Below, one piece after another: positions 21,641 to 34,224 of a stretch of DNA of 64,000 bases. Each line of letters begins with the position of its first letter. Positions within the stretch are counted from its first letter, which is position 1. The notes under the pieces are model-generated. The model was given only the letters and a program-made list of their open reading frames with translations. It searched no databases and was not told the DNA's origin. A program made the translations under genes and the position numbers. The stretch is taken from assembly GCF_000340215.1 (NCBI RefSeq), contig NW_006921533.1, forward strand, positions 7,417,671 through 7,481,670, given 5' to 3'. This DNA is from Pseudocercospora fijiensis CIRAD86. Lineage: Eukaryota > Ascomycota > Dothideomycetes > Mycosphaerellales > Mycosphaerellaceae.

Positions 21641-23237
21641 ATGTATTCTATTCGTCCTCTACGGCTATATTAAAGCGATATACCTCTACCTTCTTTGGTT
21701 TGTTTCCTTTCGACTTCTTCTTCTCTTTTACTATATATCTCCTAATTCTTCGATCCTACGTCTCTTCGTTAAATACTATCTTCTTAACTTTGCCGCCGTC
21801 CGCCTCTATATCCGCCTACTATATCTACTCTCCCTCTTCTAGCCCTAATATATCCCTAACGCGATTACTTACCGCCGCGAATAAAGTCTTATCTATTATA
21901 TAAGACTAGTTAGAATACCTGCTATTTTTATAGTAATTAGCGCGTAATCCTTCCCTATTGTTATTACCGCGGTATATTTATACCTTTTATATTAATTGTC
22001 TTCGGTTCTATTATATTCTATTGTCTCGGTTATACTTATACCGTTACCTCCTCGTACCGAAGCAAACGGATTAGTAGCCTCCGTTAGCTCCTAATCTATC
22101 GCTTAGAAACTGCTCTATAGTATAGGTAGTCTAATATCGTTTTTCTTAGGTAGGGCCTCCGCCTCCGCTAACTTATCTATCGTATTATCGCTAGCTTTAA
22201 GTTGTTTACTTAATTATTGCCTAGTAGACGCTTTAGGACCTATCGATTATATTAGTAGATAAGAGAAATACGGCGCTCGTAGACTACTCTTACTATAGCG
22301 CTCGATCGATCTGCCTTTATTATCGGAATCTAAAACGACGTCGATTGCTATAAGTATATCGATATCGTTACGTACGCTCTCGAAGTTATTTATTAATAAT
22401 TTAGGGGTATCCTATACTCTACCTATATACCGTACGTATATCTTCTACGCTTTCGACAACCGAAGGTTACGAGTAGCTTAATCCGTCGCATTCTACGTAG
22501 TTATCCGATCTAGGAACGGCTAGTATATTAACTTATAATCTAAGGCTAGCTAGATCGCTTTACCTCTAACTTTAGTTAAATACGACTCTATCGACTATCC
22601 GGTTAGTATTCTACTAAGTACCGTAGCGATAGACAATATTATAAAAGGGGTAACTTTATAGTAGTACTATTTAATATATATCTTCTAGCCTCGCCGATCC
22701 TACCGGAGTAGTATACCCGCTAGACATTTATATATAAGCTTACTAAAGTAGCGCGTAGTATATATCGACCGTTAGCTATTATCTAGTAACTATACTATTT
22801 TAGAGAGGGTCTTACTAGTTTCTCGTCGTAGTACTCGAAGATTTAGTTATCGAGTATCCTCTTAGCGTATACTATCCTTTTTAGAGTATCGGTTATTGCG
22901 ATCGGTACTTAGTTTATTAAGGTCGATCGGATATAGGTATTAATATAGCCTCGCTCCTTTCGTATAGCTTCTCGCAACTATTCTAATATTAGTCTCGATA
23001 CTATTATATCGGGATCTCTACCGACTGCTTAGACTACGTCTCTCGACGGTATATAGCTACCCGGCTATAGTACTATTATACGTAAAGCTAGTAATCGATC
23101 GTAGTTTTTACTATATACCTCCTTAATTGTTTCGTTTACCTATACTAGGGTTTAGGTAGTAGGAAACATCGTCTTATATCCTCTAGCCCTAGTTAACGTA
23201 ATAGCGAATAGTTTATAACGCGTCTCGTTATATAAGA
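21640..23237 (-). pseudogene. long unidentified reading frame, 3' part (split by element D)
   Basis: Minus-strand frame of about 530 codons interrupted only by TAG/TAA. Joining across element D (one TAAGA kept) continues in frame into 44889-45300, for at least 640 codons. Readable blocks include SYIPSRDVVQAVGRDPDIIV and ITDTLKRIVYAKRILDN. The RIP pattern shows it was repeated, so it is more likely part of a mobile element than a host gene, but I recognise neither a transposase nor a polymerase motif. Confidence 0.5.
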
Positions 23238-23426
23238 TGTAATAGGGGTTATATTAGTAGGTAGATAGGGTAGTAGTAGGTATAAGTAGTATTCGATAGA
23301 GATCTAGGAGGAGAAGGAGGAAGGTAGGCTAGTTAGCCTAACGCTAAGCGCTAAGCCCTACCTAAGGTACTAAGACCCTAGCTTTACTCGAGCTAGTTAT
23401 ATGCCAATTACGTATAGCCTCTAATA
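23238..23426 (-). repeat. 3' LTR of copy D
   Basis: Starts TGTAATAGGGG and ends CTCTAATA; partner of 44700-44888. Confidence 0.92.
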
Positions 23427-23806
23427 TACGCTTCCCTTCTAAAGGCCGCGCCCTCGTAGCCTGTCTATGTTCTAATCTTAACCTCTATTACTACTAACTT
23501 AGCAAGTCTAATAAGTTGCTTAGCCCGCGCTAAATTAAACACTTAACTACCTAATTATATAACTATATTAAACCTTACCTTCTAATACAATATCTAACTC
23601 TAACTGCGCTATCCTTATATATAATAAAGTAATATATATCTATAAGAATTAAGGACTATCGACTAATTATAATACGAGCGCGTCTTCCCTATTATAATAG
23701 GTAGACGTACGAGGTATTATAGTACTACCTCCGCTCTAAGTAATGTCGTTCCGAGTTCTTTACGTCTACTCTAAAAGACCTAGCAATATCCGCTTCCGAG
23801 AGTTTG

Positions 23807-24003
23807 TATAAGAAGGGTATGTTAGTAGGTAGATAGGGTAGTGGTAGGTACGAGTAGTATTCGATAAGGAGCTAGAAGGAGAGGGAGGAAGGCAGGCAAG
23901 TTGGCCTACTGCCAAGCGCCAAGCCCTGCCTAAGGCATCGAGACCCTAGCTTTACTCGAGCCCGGTTACATGCTAATTACGTGTAACCTCTTTAGTCCTA
24001 ACA
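23807..24003 (-). repeat. 3' LTR of copy B
   Basis: Starts TATAAGAAGGG and ends CCTAACA, followed by the polypurine-complement TACGCTTCCC. Confidence 0.93.
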
Positions 24004-25259
24004 TACGCTTCCCTTCTAAAGGCCGCGCCCTCGTAGCCGGTCTTTGTTCTAGCCTCAACCTCTATTGCTACTAACTTAGCAGGTCTAATAAGCCGCTTAG
24101 TCCGCGCTAAATCGAACGCACAACTACCGATTATATAACTATGTTAAACTTCACCTCCAAACAATACAATATACAACTCTAACTGCGCTATCTCTATATA
24201 TAATAAACTATAAAGTAATATATATCTATAAGAATTGAGGGCTATTAACTAATTACAATACGAGCGCGTCTTCCCTACTATAACAGGTAGACGTACGAGG
24301 TATTGTAGCACTACCTCCGTTCTAAGTGATGTCGTACGAGTTCTTTGCGTCTACTCTAATAGACCTAGAAATGTCCGCTCCGAGGGTTTGTCCGTTCCGA
24401 GGGTTGTTCTTATTATTACGAGGGCTATTATTTACTATCGTAGTTTCGCTAGCCTAAATTAGTTAGGTTTAGCAGCCTTCAAGTGTTAACTAATTATATC
24501 TTTTTAAAAAACTCAGTTCTTCTAGTTTCTATAGGTAAAGGCTATTATAAGTACAGTAGTAGAGGTTCGCCTCGCTTAAAGGGTTAGAAAGATCGAGGAG
24601 TAACCTATTGTCCGCAAGATCGACCCCGGCTAGCTTAGCTCTATAGTTTTACCCTTAGTTAGTCTATTAGTCGCTCAATCTTTTAACTTAGTCAAAGTTT
24701 TGACTTAGCCTCAAAGTTTTAATTAAACCTTTAACAGGCTTAAGGCTTTAATTAAAGTTTTAATTAAGGGTGCCTTAGGCTTATAGTGCAGGTAAGGTTG
24801 TGTCTGTAGGCGCAGCGACAATAGTAAGTAATGTTAACAATAGTAGCGCTAGTCGTCTTAGCGCTAACTTTACCTTGCTTTCGATTTCCTTCTTCGACTA
24901 ATAACACACTTAGTAACACCGTTACTAACATAGCCGCGCCGGCCGCGCCGTTACAAGCGCGACGCCGTCCTTACCGACCGCCTAGGCCCCGAGGCCTCGA
25001 TAGAATAAAGGAGCAAGAGGGGGACCTATAGGGCGCGTTAGTAAAGAGGTAGATTCCTTAGAAGAGTATGCGATTAATTAACGCGTCGTAGCGCGCTTGT
25101 TAACACTCGGTGCGCGTTCACTATAGTAGTATAGTCTTATTGTCTCTTATTGCTAACAATTGCTTGTAGCTGATTAGTTAGCTAATAGCACCCCGGGGGT
25201 AGCATTAATCCTAGGCCTTAATAGTAACATTATAAGCTTTTAGTCTTCTTCTTGTTCTT

Positions 25260-28200
25260 TACACTAGTCTAATACTTATCTAACAACTTAGTTATGTCTT
25301 CAAAAGAGTCTTCAGCTTCCTACGAGTCCTATTTAGGTAAATAGCCTTGCTATCTTAGTAGGTACTCCTTCTTGCCTTATCTAGTACGATACTATAGGAT
25401 ACGTTCTATAGACTACAGCTCTTTACTATTAGCCAAGACTTCTTCTAACTCAGCAGGCGCTTCATCGCCTTCGCGCTAGTAGTATAGTTTAAGGAGGGAG
25501 ATATAGAAGGTATTATAGATAGTATAATAGGGTAGAAGCTATAACTAGTAGGCCTAGCTATTGCCCTTCGGTTCTCGGATGCGAAATAGGCTAATGTATC
25601 TTAGTACGAGCTTGGGCCTTGTTTTGCCGTTAGGTAATAGGTGCTTGCGGATGCGGAGTTCTTAGTGCTTAGATAAGCACCATGTCGCCTTGTTCGAAGG
25701 TTATCGGCGTATAGTGCTTGTCGCAGTAGGTCTTTTAGTACTCTTAAGCCTTTGTCAACTTCTCGGCTATCTTAGTATAGATTTCTCGCATCTTCTAGAC
25801 ACGTTCTATTACCGCTAGTGTCTCTAGTACTTAACGCGCTTCTCTTTCCTTACGCTCGGCCTCGAGCGAGGTAAATGGATCTTATAGCAACGCGGCGTTT
25901 TAACCTATTATAGCTATATATAGTAAAACCTTAGTTAATAAGTGTACACTATTGTTATACACGAATTCTGCAGGCTATAGGAGATTGACCCAATCCTTAG
26001 GATTCTCGTTAATGTAACTGCGCAGGTACTGCTATAGAGTAGCATTCTACCTCTCTATTTAACCGTTAGTCTATAGATAGAAGGCTATTAATAGCCGATG
26101 CTTTAGTCTTAGCTATAGGCATATTTCGCTCTAATAGTGCGATGTGAATATCGTGCCCCTATCGGAGACTATCCCCTTAGGGGTTCCCTAATAGGTATAG
26201 AAGATGTTAGTCTATAGCGCCTCTGCTATATTAATAGCAGTCCAATCCTTGCGCGCCGGGATATATCGAGCGCCTTTAGTAAATCGATCTACTACAATAA
26301 GGATAGCATTATACATATCCTTGCTACCCCTACGCTTAGTAGGAGGAAGGCCTATAATAAAGTCTATTATAAGCTTAGCAAATGGTTTCTTTAGAATAGG
26401 GAGCGAGGACAACTCGCCGAACGGTAAGTGCTTCGGTGCTTTAACTCGCTAGTATACTGCATAGGTCTATATATACTCCTTTATATACCGCTTACTATTT
26501 AGCTAGTAGTATGTACGCGATAGTAACTCGTGCGACCTCTCTGTGCTATAGTAACTAGCGAGCTTACTATTATAGTGCCTCTTTAGAAGCTCTTATCTAA
26601 TCGATTATTTAGCGGGGATATAGTATCTACCCTTAAACTTTAAGTAACCTTTATCGTCGATCGACCAATTGTTGTTACTCTTACTAGATCGAGTCGCCCG
26701 CCTACTTACAAGCTTATTAATACGCTCGACAGCAAAGGCGTCCCTCTACTAAGTACGTAACAGCTTATCTATAAACGATTAACCATCCCTATTTGTAAGG
26801 TTATTTAACAGCACCCGTACTATCGAACGAGGTACGTATTATATACATCTAATAGCACTAGTAGCCGGAACTACTATAACCTCTTCTGCAGTACTATCGC
26901 TATATAGGCTATTACTATAGATAGCAATATCTTTAATCGAGTTATTATAGCTCGAGCGATCTACGTCCTTTCTTTTAACGTATACTAGAAGAACGACAAC
27001 TCCGCTATAGTATTTGTTATCGCCGCGGGGTCCGGAAGTCCGCTTATCCTACGCTTACTTATTAACAACACGGGCTATAGCAATCTTATACTACAGGGTT
27101 GGAAACAAAGAATTAATGTATTAGGTCTCGCTATCGTAATTAGGTCGCCTCGATAGGCTATCGGTAGGGTTACTTACGCCTAGCCGGTATAATATATTAA
27201 AATCAAACCCGGCGAGGTAGACGGCCTATCTAGCCTATCGACCTATAACCCTAGTAACCTTAGTAATGCTACGGAGGTTGTTATAGTCTGTATAGACCTG
27301 AATTGTATACTAAGCACTATTAAGATAGTAGCGCTAATGCTTAAAGGCTTTAACAATAGCTAAGAGCTCTTGCTCGTAGGTCTCGTAGCGACGTTTAGCA
27401 TTAATTATCTTCCTCGAGAAGAAGGCAATCGGGTGCTAATAGGTGTCATTAGCCTATTGTAACATAATAGCTAATATAGCGAACTGTAAAGCGTTAGTCT
27501 TAATTCGGATCTATTTGCTTAGTACGAAATGGTACAATAAGGGGACTTTAGTAAATCGCTTCTTTAGACCGTTAAAAGCGGCTTGCGTTTTGTTAGTCTA
27601 CCTAAACTCTCTAGAAGGGTTTGCCTTAGTCTTAGTGAGCTTAGTCAATAGCATTACATGCCTCGAATAGCCCTTAATAAAACGGCGGTAGAAATTAGCG
27701 AAGCCGAGGAACGATTGAAGCTCCTTAATAGACGTAGGAATAGGCTATTTAGTAATTGTTTTAATCCAATTAGGATCAGCCTTAACACTATTAGTTAATA
27801 CGATAAAACTAAGGAAGGCCACCTCCTTACTAGCAAAGGTACATTTAGAAGGCTTGCAATACAGTCTATAGGCTCGCAGGCGGTTAAGGACCTTACGGAC
27901 TGCAGCCTAGTGCTCCGCAATGTTAGGTAAGTGTGTGTAAACTAGGATATTATCTAGGTAAACTATACAGAGGTGATCTAATAGGCCTAATAGGGCCCGA
28001 TTAATGTAGGACTAGAATGTAGTAGGGGCATTAGCTAGCCTAAATAGTATAACTAAGTACTCGAAATAGCTATAACGAGTGCGAAAGGCTGTCTTCCATT
28101 TATCGCCCTTACGAATACGGATGCGGTAATAGGCGTCCTTAATGTCTAATATAGTATAGTAGTAGGCACTAGAAAGGCGATCGAGGGTCTTATTAATAAG

Positions 28201-30509
28201 CGGAAGTAAACAGCGGTCTTTAATAGTAATAGCATTGAGTCTACAGTAATTAACGCATAACCGCAGGCTACTATCCTTCTTTAGAACAAACAGGATTGGT
28301 GCACTAGCAGGGCTGTTACTGTACCGAATGCGACTATTAGCTAGGTTTTCCTCTAGGTACTTACGTAGCATAGCAAGCTCTCGCTTACTAAGGTTGTAGA
28401 GGGGGCCAAAAGGAACCTCCTTGCCCTCTATAATATCAATCTTATAGTCTGTCTCTTTAAATATAGGCAATGTCGATGCTAAGTGGTGTTTAAACACATT
28501 AATGTAGGTCTCTCGAATAGGTTCTAGTATACGCCTAAGTTGTTTAGGATCTATACTATTAGGGGGCGCTAGTTTATCGTTATTACTACCGAGTAGGTCG
28601 GCAGTCGGATTAGCTAAGGCAGGTGTTAGGTTGCTAATAAACAGGACCCTAATATTATTAGGACACTCGCTAACATTAATGTGTTTAATGTCCTCTTTCC
28701 TAGCGATTCTAAATCGCTACTTCTAGAGGCCTAGGTCTATAGCTATAGCGTAGTACTTAAGAACAGGGTTGCTAATAATAATATCGGATAGGAGGCTGTC
28801 TATATCTACTGCGTAGGCAGTGAAGTCTAATAAGCGCTCATTTCCGAGGTCGTCCTTTAGAGCTATAGGAATATAGTAGGCCCTATAGGTCAAGTGCCGA
28901 GCGTTATTAAACTAAGCAAGGGTTGGTAGGTTAGTCTTCGGCAGTTGTCGAAGGTCTAATTGCTTAGCTAAGCGATGGCTAATAAGGGCACTAACTGAAT
29001 TTCCTAGATCTAGCATAACCTTAGTTTAATAGGTAGTACCCTTCGTATCCTATACAAGGTAGGAGCGTGTTATAGCTAGCACAATGTCGATAGTCTTACG
29101 CCGCACAAGGCTAATAGTTAGTGCGGCGCTTACTCTTTTTTCGACTAATTGAAAGAGCCGACTAAGGTAGCATTAGCGGCTAAAAGGTGTTTCCTATACT
29201 TAGCGGAAGCACGGTCAATTCGGGCCTAGTCCTTAGGTTTGTCGCATTAGCCTAGTAGATAGCTAGTGCTGTTACAATTGAAGCACTTTAATCCGGTCGG
29301 GAGATTGTTGCCGTAGCTATTGTTGCTACTATTATTAGTCGAGCGGTTAGTATTGTAGGGATACGAGCCCCTTCTACGGCCCCTGTCGCGGCCTCCTCTA
29401 TATAGCCGGCGGCTACGGCCTCTTCTACGATCGTTACTGTTCCTATTGTTAGCATTATTGTCCTAGTAGGAACCTTAGTTTCCTCCGCGGCTACGGTTGC
29501 TACGGTTAGTACTAGCTAGTCGGATCCTCGATTCTAGTCGTTATTAGAGCTAAATAGCCCGTTCGGCTGTTTCTACTTCGACTATGAATTGAATGCGTGT
29601 TAGGTTAGCTTATTCGAACATACGGCGACGGTCTAATTCGAGGATAAGCTCCTATCTAAGTTTTAGGCGTATCTCGGAGATCTATATAGAATTAGTCTTA
29701 GGCGGAAGGTCGTCTTTAAGGGTTTTTAAATAGGCCTTAAATGAGCGGGCCGATTGATTAGTCTTTTGCTTAGCTCGAAGGTACTAATCCTAAGCATGTT
29801 GTTGCCTTAGTATAGGGTTTCTAAGGGTGTCTAGCATAATAGTTTTATAGGTCTGCTACTAAACAGCGGTCTAATCGTTAAGGGAGTTAAAATAGTTATC
29901 CTATGTACGCTTTAGGTCGCTATTGATATACTACATCGCGTAGACAACTAGTAAATAGTCATCTAGAAGAGCCCTCGGCGCATTTCGTTAGTTAAGCTTA
30001 CAATCGCGTATATAATCATTATATTGTTTGCGACTAGAGCCGTTAAATACGGTATAGTCCTTAAGCTTAGCATCCTTCTTTTAAATAGGGACGGGTAGTA
30101 AAGAAGGTCCTGCTATTAGCTTAGCAGTAGTTGTTAGAGATTCCTAGAGGCGGCGAATCTCGAGAAGATTATCCTTTAGCTATTGTTCTTAACGCAAGGC
30201 AGTAAGCCTGTTTTAGGTAGCTTCTTAAAGTCTCGCTACTAGTTAGGGACTAAAGGCTAGCTAGCTATATCGACGGTTGACAATATTGTTAAGAATGTCG
30301 TCGATAGGCAATTCTAGGTCGTTACCTAGAACTGTAGGTTCTTCTTTAGCAGGTCCTATAGTAGGCTCTTCGGTAGGAGGCACTTTAGTAGGTGCTCTAG
30401 TAGGCACTTTAGCAGGCACTATGCTACTAGTATTGTCGTTACTAGCGCTGCTAGCAGCAGCACGGTTGTTGTTTCGTAATAAGCCGGCTATTATAATAGG
30501 GGGTAACAC
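25260..30509 (-). pseudogene. gag-pol of copy B
   Basis: In order on the minus strand: Gag start with Pro/Thr/Lys repeats (30509-30261); CCHC-type knuckle near 29290; protease region near 28950; reverse transcriptase with PFGPLYNLSKREL (about 28420), ILFVLKKDSS, LDIKDAYYRIRI and YLDN (about 27941-27960); RNase H with RRYETYEQELLAI-like residues near 27370; integrase with FIIGLPPTKRRGSKDMYNAI and VVDRFTKGARY (26412-26212); and a chromodomain-like end near 25350. This is the readable template for the family, still broken by RIP stops. Confidence 0.85.
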
Positions 30510-30766
30510 TAATAATGTATTATTAGCCCCTAAGATGCGGATATAGCGGAATTAGTAGGTATTAGTCTAGTGCGATTGACTTAGTGTAATAGGCCGTATA
30601 GAAGGCCTTGCTTGATAATTAGTACGGTTGTTTCGATAGAATAGTACGTATAGGTCCCGTCCTTAGGGCGCAATATAGTTAGATTAGTCTTGTTCGTAGC
30701 TACACCGCTAAAAGCTTGAAATAAGGACTATCTAGCTGCTACCCTTAAAGGGTGGATCGAATACTG

Positions 30767-30963
30767 TATAAGAAGGGTATATTAGTAGGTAGATAGGGTA
30801 GTAGTGGGTACGAGTAGTATTCGATAAGGAGCTAGAAGGAGAGGGAGGAAGGCAGGCAAGTTAGCCTACTACCAAGCGCTAAGCCCTGCCTAAGGCATCG
30901 AGACCCTAGCTTCACTCGAGCCCGGTTACATACCAATTACGTATAACCTCTTTAGTCCTGACA
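30767..30963 (-). repeat. 5' LTR of copy B
   Basis: Starts TATAAGAAGGG and ends CCTGACA. ATCGAATACT at 30756-30765, one base outside the LTR, pairs with AGTATTCGAT at 30816-30825. Confidence 0.93.
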
Positions 30964-31476
30964 GTTTGTCCGCTTCTAAGGGTTATTATTCTTATTATTA
31001 CGAGGACTATTATTTACTATCGTAGTTTTGCTAGCCCTAATTAGTTAGGTTTAGTAGCCTTTAATTGTTAATCTTATCTTATCTTTTTAAAAAACACAGT
31101 TCGTCTAGTTTCTATAGGTAAAGGCTATTATAAGTGTAATAGTTAAGGTTCGCCTCGCTTAAAGGGTCGGGAAGATCGAGGAGTAACCTATTATCTATAA
31201 GATCGACCCTAGCTAGCTTAGCTCTATAGTTTTGCCCTTAGTTAGTCTATTAGTCGCTTAACCTTTTTAGGCTCTAAGTCCTTCGGACGGCTTAATAGAT
31301 AAGGTTAGTAATAGCAGCGAGTAGGTAATATTAATAATAGCAGCGCTAGTCGTCTTAGCGCTAACTTTACCTTGCTTCTAATTTCCTTCTTCGACTAATA
31401 ATATACTCTATAATACCGTTACTAATATAGCCGCGCCGGCCGTGCCGCCCTTTAGTATAAGCGCGACGCTGTCGTC

Positions 31477-31699
<223 letters not shown>

Positions 31700-31999
31700 G
31701 CGCGCGCGCCGCCTTCGCCGATCGTTTAGGCCTCGAGGCCTTATTAGAATAAAGGAATAAGAGAGGGGCCTAAATACTAGGAGGAGGGCCTTATAGGGCG
31801 TATTAGTAAAGAGGGGGAGCCCTTAAAAGAGTATATAATTAGTCGACGCGTTATAGCGCGCTTTTAATACTCGGTACGCGTTTACGATAGTAATATAGTC
31901 TTATTGTCCTAGTTTGCCGGCCTCTAATTAGTTAGCTAATAGCACCCCGGGGGTAGTATTATTCCTAGGCGACATTATAGGGCCTTAGCCTTCTTCTTG

Positions 32000-33769
32000 T
32001 TCTTTATACTAGTCTAATACTTGTCTAATAACTTAGCTATATCCTTAAAGGAGCCTTTAGCTTCCTACGAGTCCTATTTAGGTAAATAGCCTTACTATCT
32101 TAGGAGGTACTACTTCTTGCCTTGCCTAGTCCGATACTTTAGAATACGTTCTATAGACTATAGCTCTTCGCCGTCGGCTAGTATCTCTTTATATTTAGTA
32201 GGGGCTTCTTTAGGGCCTCCGCGGTAGTAGTATAGTTTAAGGAGGGAGATATAGAAGGTATTATAGATAGTATAGTGTAGTAGGAGCTATAACTAATAGG
32301 CCTAGCTATTGCCCTTCGGTTCTCGGATTCGGAATAGGCTAATAAACCGTAGTGCTAGTTTAGGGCGTGTTTTGCTATTAGGTAATAGGTATTTACGGAT
32401 GCGGAGGTTCTTTATACTAAGTATAACTATATCGCCTTGCTTAAAGGTTATCGGTATATAGTATTTGTTATAATAGGCCTTCTAATAGGCCTAGGCCTTT
32501 GCTAGTTTGTTAGCTATTTTAGCGTAAATTTCTCGCATTATTTGAACCCTCTTAATAGCCGCTAGTGTTTTAGGGGCTTAACGCGCTTCCCTTTCCTTAC
32601 GCTCGGCCTCGAGCGATAGGGGGTCTTATAGCATAGTAGCGTTCTAGCCTATTATAGCTATATATAGTAATACCTTAGTTAATAAATAAATACTATTATT
32701 ATATACGAATTTAGCTAGTTATAGGAGGTTAACCTAGTCGTTAGGGTTCTCGTTAATATAACTACGTAGGTACTACTATAGGGTAGTATTCTGCCTCTCG
32801 GTCTAGCTATCTATCTATAGATAGAAGGCTATAGATAGCCGATACTTAAGTCTTAGCTATAGGTATATCTTACTCTAATAATAGGATATAAATGTCGAGC
32901 CTCTATCGGAGACTATCCCTTTAGGGGTTCCCTAATAGCTATAGAAGATGTTGTTCTATAGCGCTTTAGCTATATTAATAGCAGTTCAATCCTTCCGAGT
33001 AGGGATATAACGAGCGCCTTTAGTAAACCGATCTACTATAATAAGGATAGCATCGTATACGTCCTTACTACCCCTACGCTTAGTAGGAGGAAGGCCTATA
33101 ATAAAGTCTATTATAAGCTCCGCAAATAGTTTCTTTAGAATAGGAAGTAAAGACAACTCGCCGAATAGTAAGTGCTTAGGTACTTTAACTCGCTAGCAAA
33201 CTGTATAGGTCTGTATATATTCCTTTATATACCGCTTACTATTTAGCTAGTAGTATATACGCGATAGTAGCTCGTGCGACCTCTCTATACTATAGTAACT
33301 AGCGAGCTTACTATTATAGTGCCTCTTTTAAAGCTCTTATCTAATCGATTGTTTAGCGGGGATATAGTATCTGCCCTTAAACCTTAAGTAACCCTTATCG
33401 TCGATCGACTAATTATTACTCTTACTAGATCGAGTCTTTCGTCTACTTACAAGCCTATTAATACGTTTAATAGCAAAGGCGTCCCTCTACTAAGCCCGTA
33501 ATAGCTTATCTATAAACGATTAACTATCCCTATTTGTAAGGTTATTTAATAGTACCCTCGCTATTAAACGAGGTACGTATTATATATATCTAATAGTACT
33601 AGCAGCCGGAACTACTATAACCTCTTCTATAGTGCTATCGCTATATAGGCTATTACTATAGATAGCAATATCTTTAATCGAGTTATTATAGCTCGAGCGA
33701 TCTACGTCCTTTCTTTTAACGTATACTAGAAGAACGATAACTCCGCTATAGTATTTGTTGCTGCCGCGG
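32000..33769 (-). pseudogene. integrase part of copy D
   Basis: Continuation of D's pol left of copy C: integrase core (about 33130-33000, homologous to the open integrase segment of copy B) and the C-terminal tail to about 32000. Stops are RIP-type. Confidence 0.75.
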
Positions 33770-33967
33770 TATTAGGACTAAAGAGGTTACACGTAGTTAG
33801 TATATAACCGGGCTCGAGTAAAGCTAGGGTCTCGATGCCTTAGGTAGGGCTTAGCGCTTAGTAGTAGGCTAACTTGCCTACCTTCCTCCCTCTTCTTCTA
33901 GCTCCTTATCGAATACTACTCGTACCTACTACTACCCTATCTACCTGCTAATATAATCCCTATTATA
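33770..33967 (+). repeat. 5' LTR of copy C
   Basis: Contains ATCGAATACT at 33908-33917, which divides the LTR into about 138 bp before and 50 bp after. If this is the RNA 5' end, as in self-primed elements, U3 is about 138 bp. Confidence 0.94.
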
Positions 33968-33968
33968 T

Positions 33969-33978
33969 AGTATTCGAT
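33969..33978 (+). promoter_or_regulatory. probable self-priming site of copy C
   Basis: AGTATTCGAT, one base after the 5' LTR, is the exact reverse complement of ATCGAATACT in the LTR (33908-33917). The position is that of a primer-binding site, yet it does not read TGG. The pairing is kept in copies A, B and D. Tf1/sushi elements prime reverse transcription from their own RNA 5' end in this way. Confidence 0.65.
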
Positions 33979-34224
33979 CTACCCTTTAAGGGCAGTAGCT
34001 AGATAGTCCTTATTTTAAGCTTTTAGCGGTATAGCTATAGAAACTATCGATTTAACTATATTACGCCCGAAGAACGGGACCTATACGTACTATTCCACTA
34101 AAACAACCGTACTAATTATTAAGCAAGGCCTTCTATACGGCCTATTATACTAAGTTAATTGCACTAGACCGATACTCGCTAATTCCGCTATATCCGTACT
34201 ATAGGGGCCTATAATACATTATTA

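Larger units (their letters stand above)
23807..30963 (-). mobile_element. Ty3/gypsy LTR retrotransposon, copy B, inside D
   Basis: Complete 7.16-kb element with 197-bp LTRs and a perfect GTTTG target duplication (23802-23806, 30964-30968). It keeps many more CpA/TpG than its host D, and longer open segments survive, including 161 codons of reverse transcriptase at 28497-28012 and 66 codons of integrase at 26412-26212. That fits a younger insertion with fewer RIP cycles. Confidence 0.94.
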
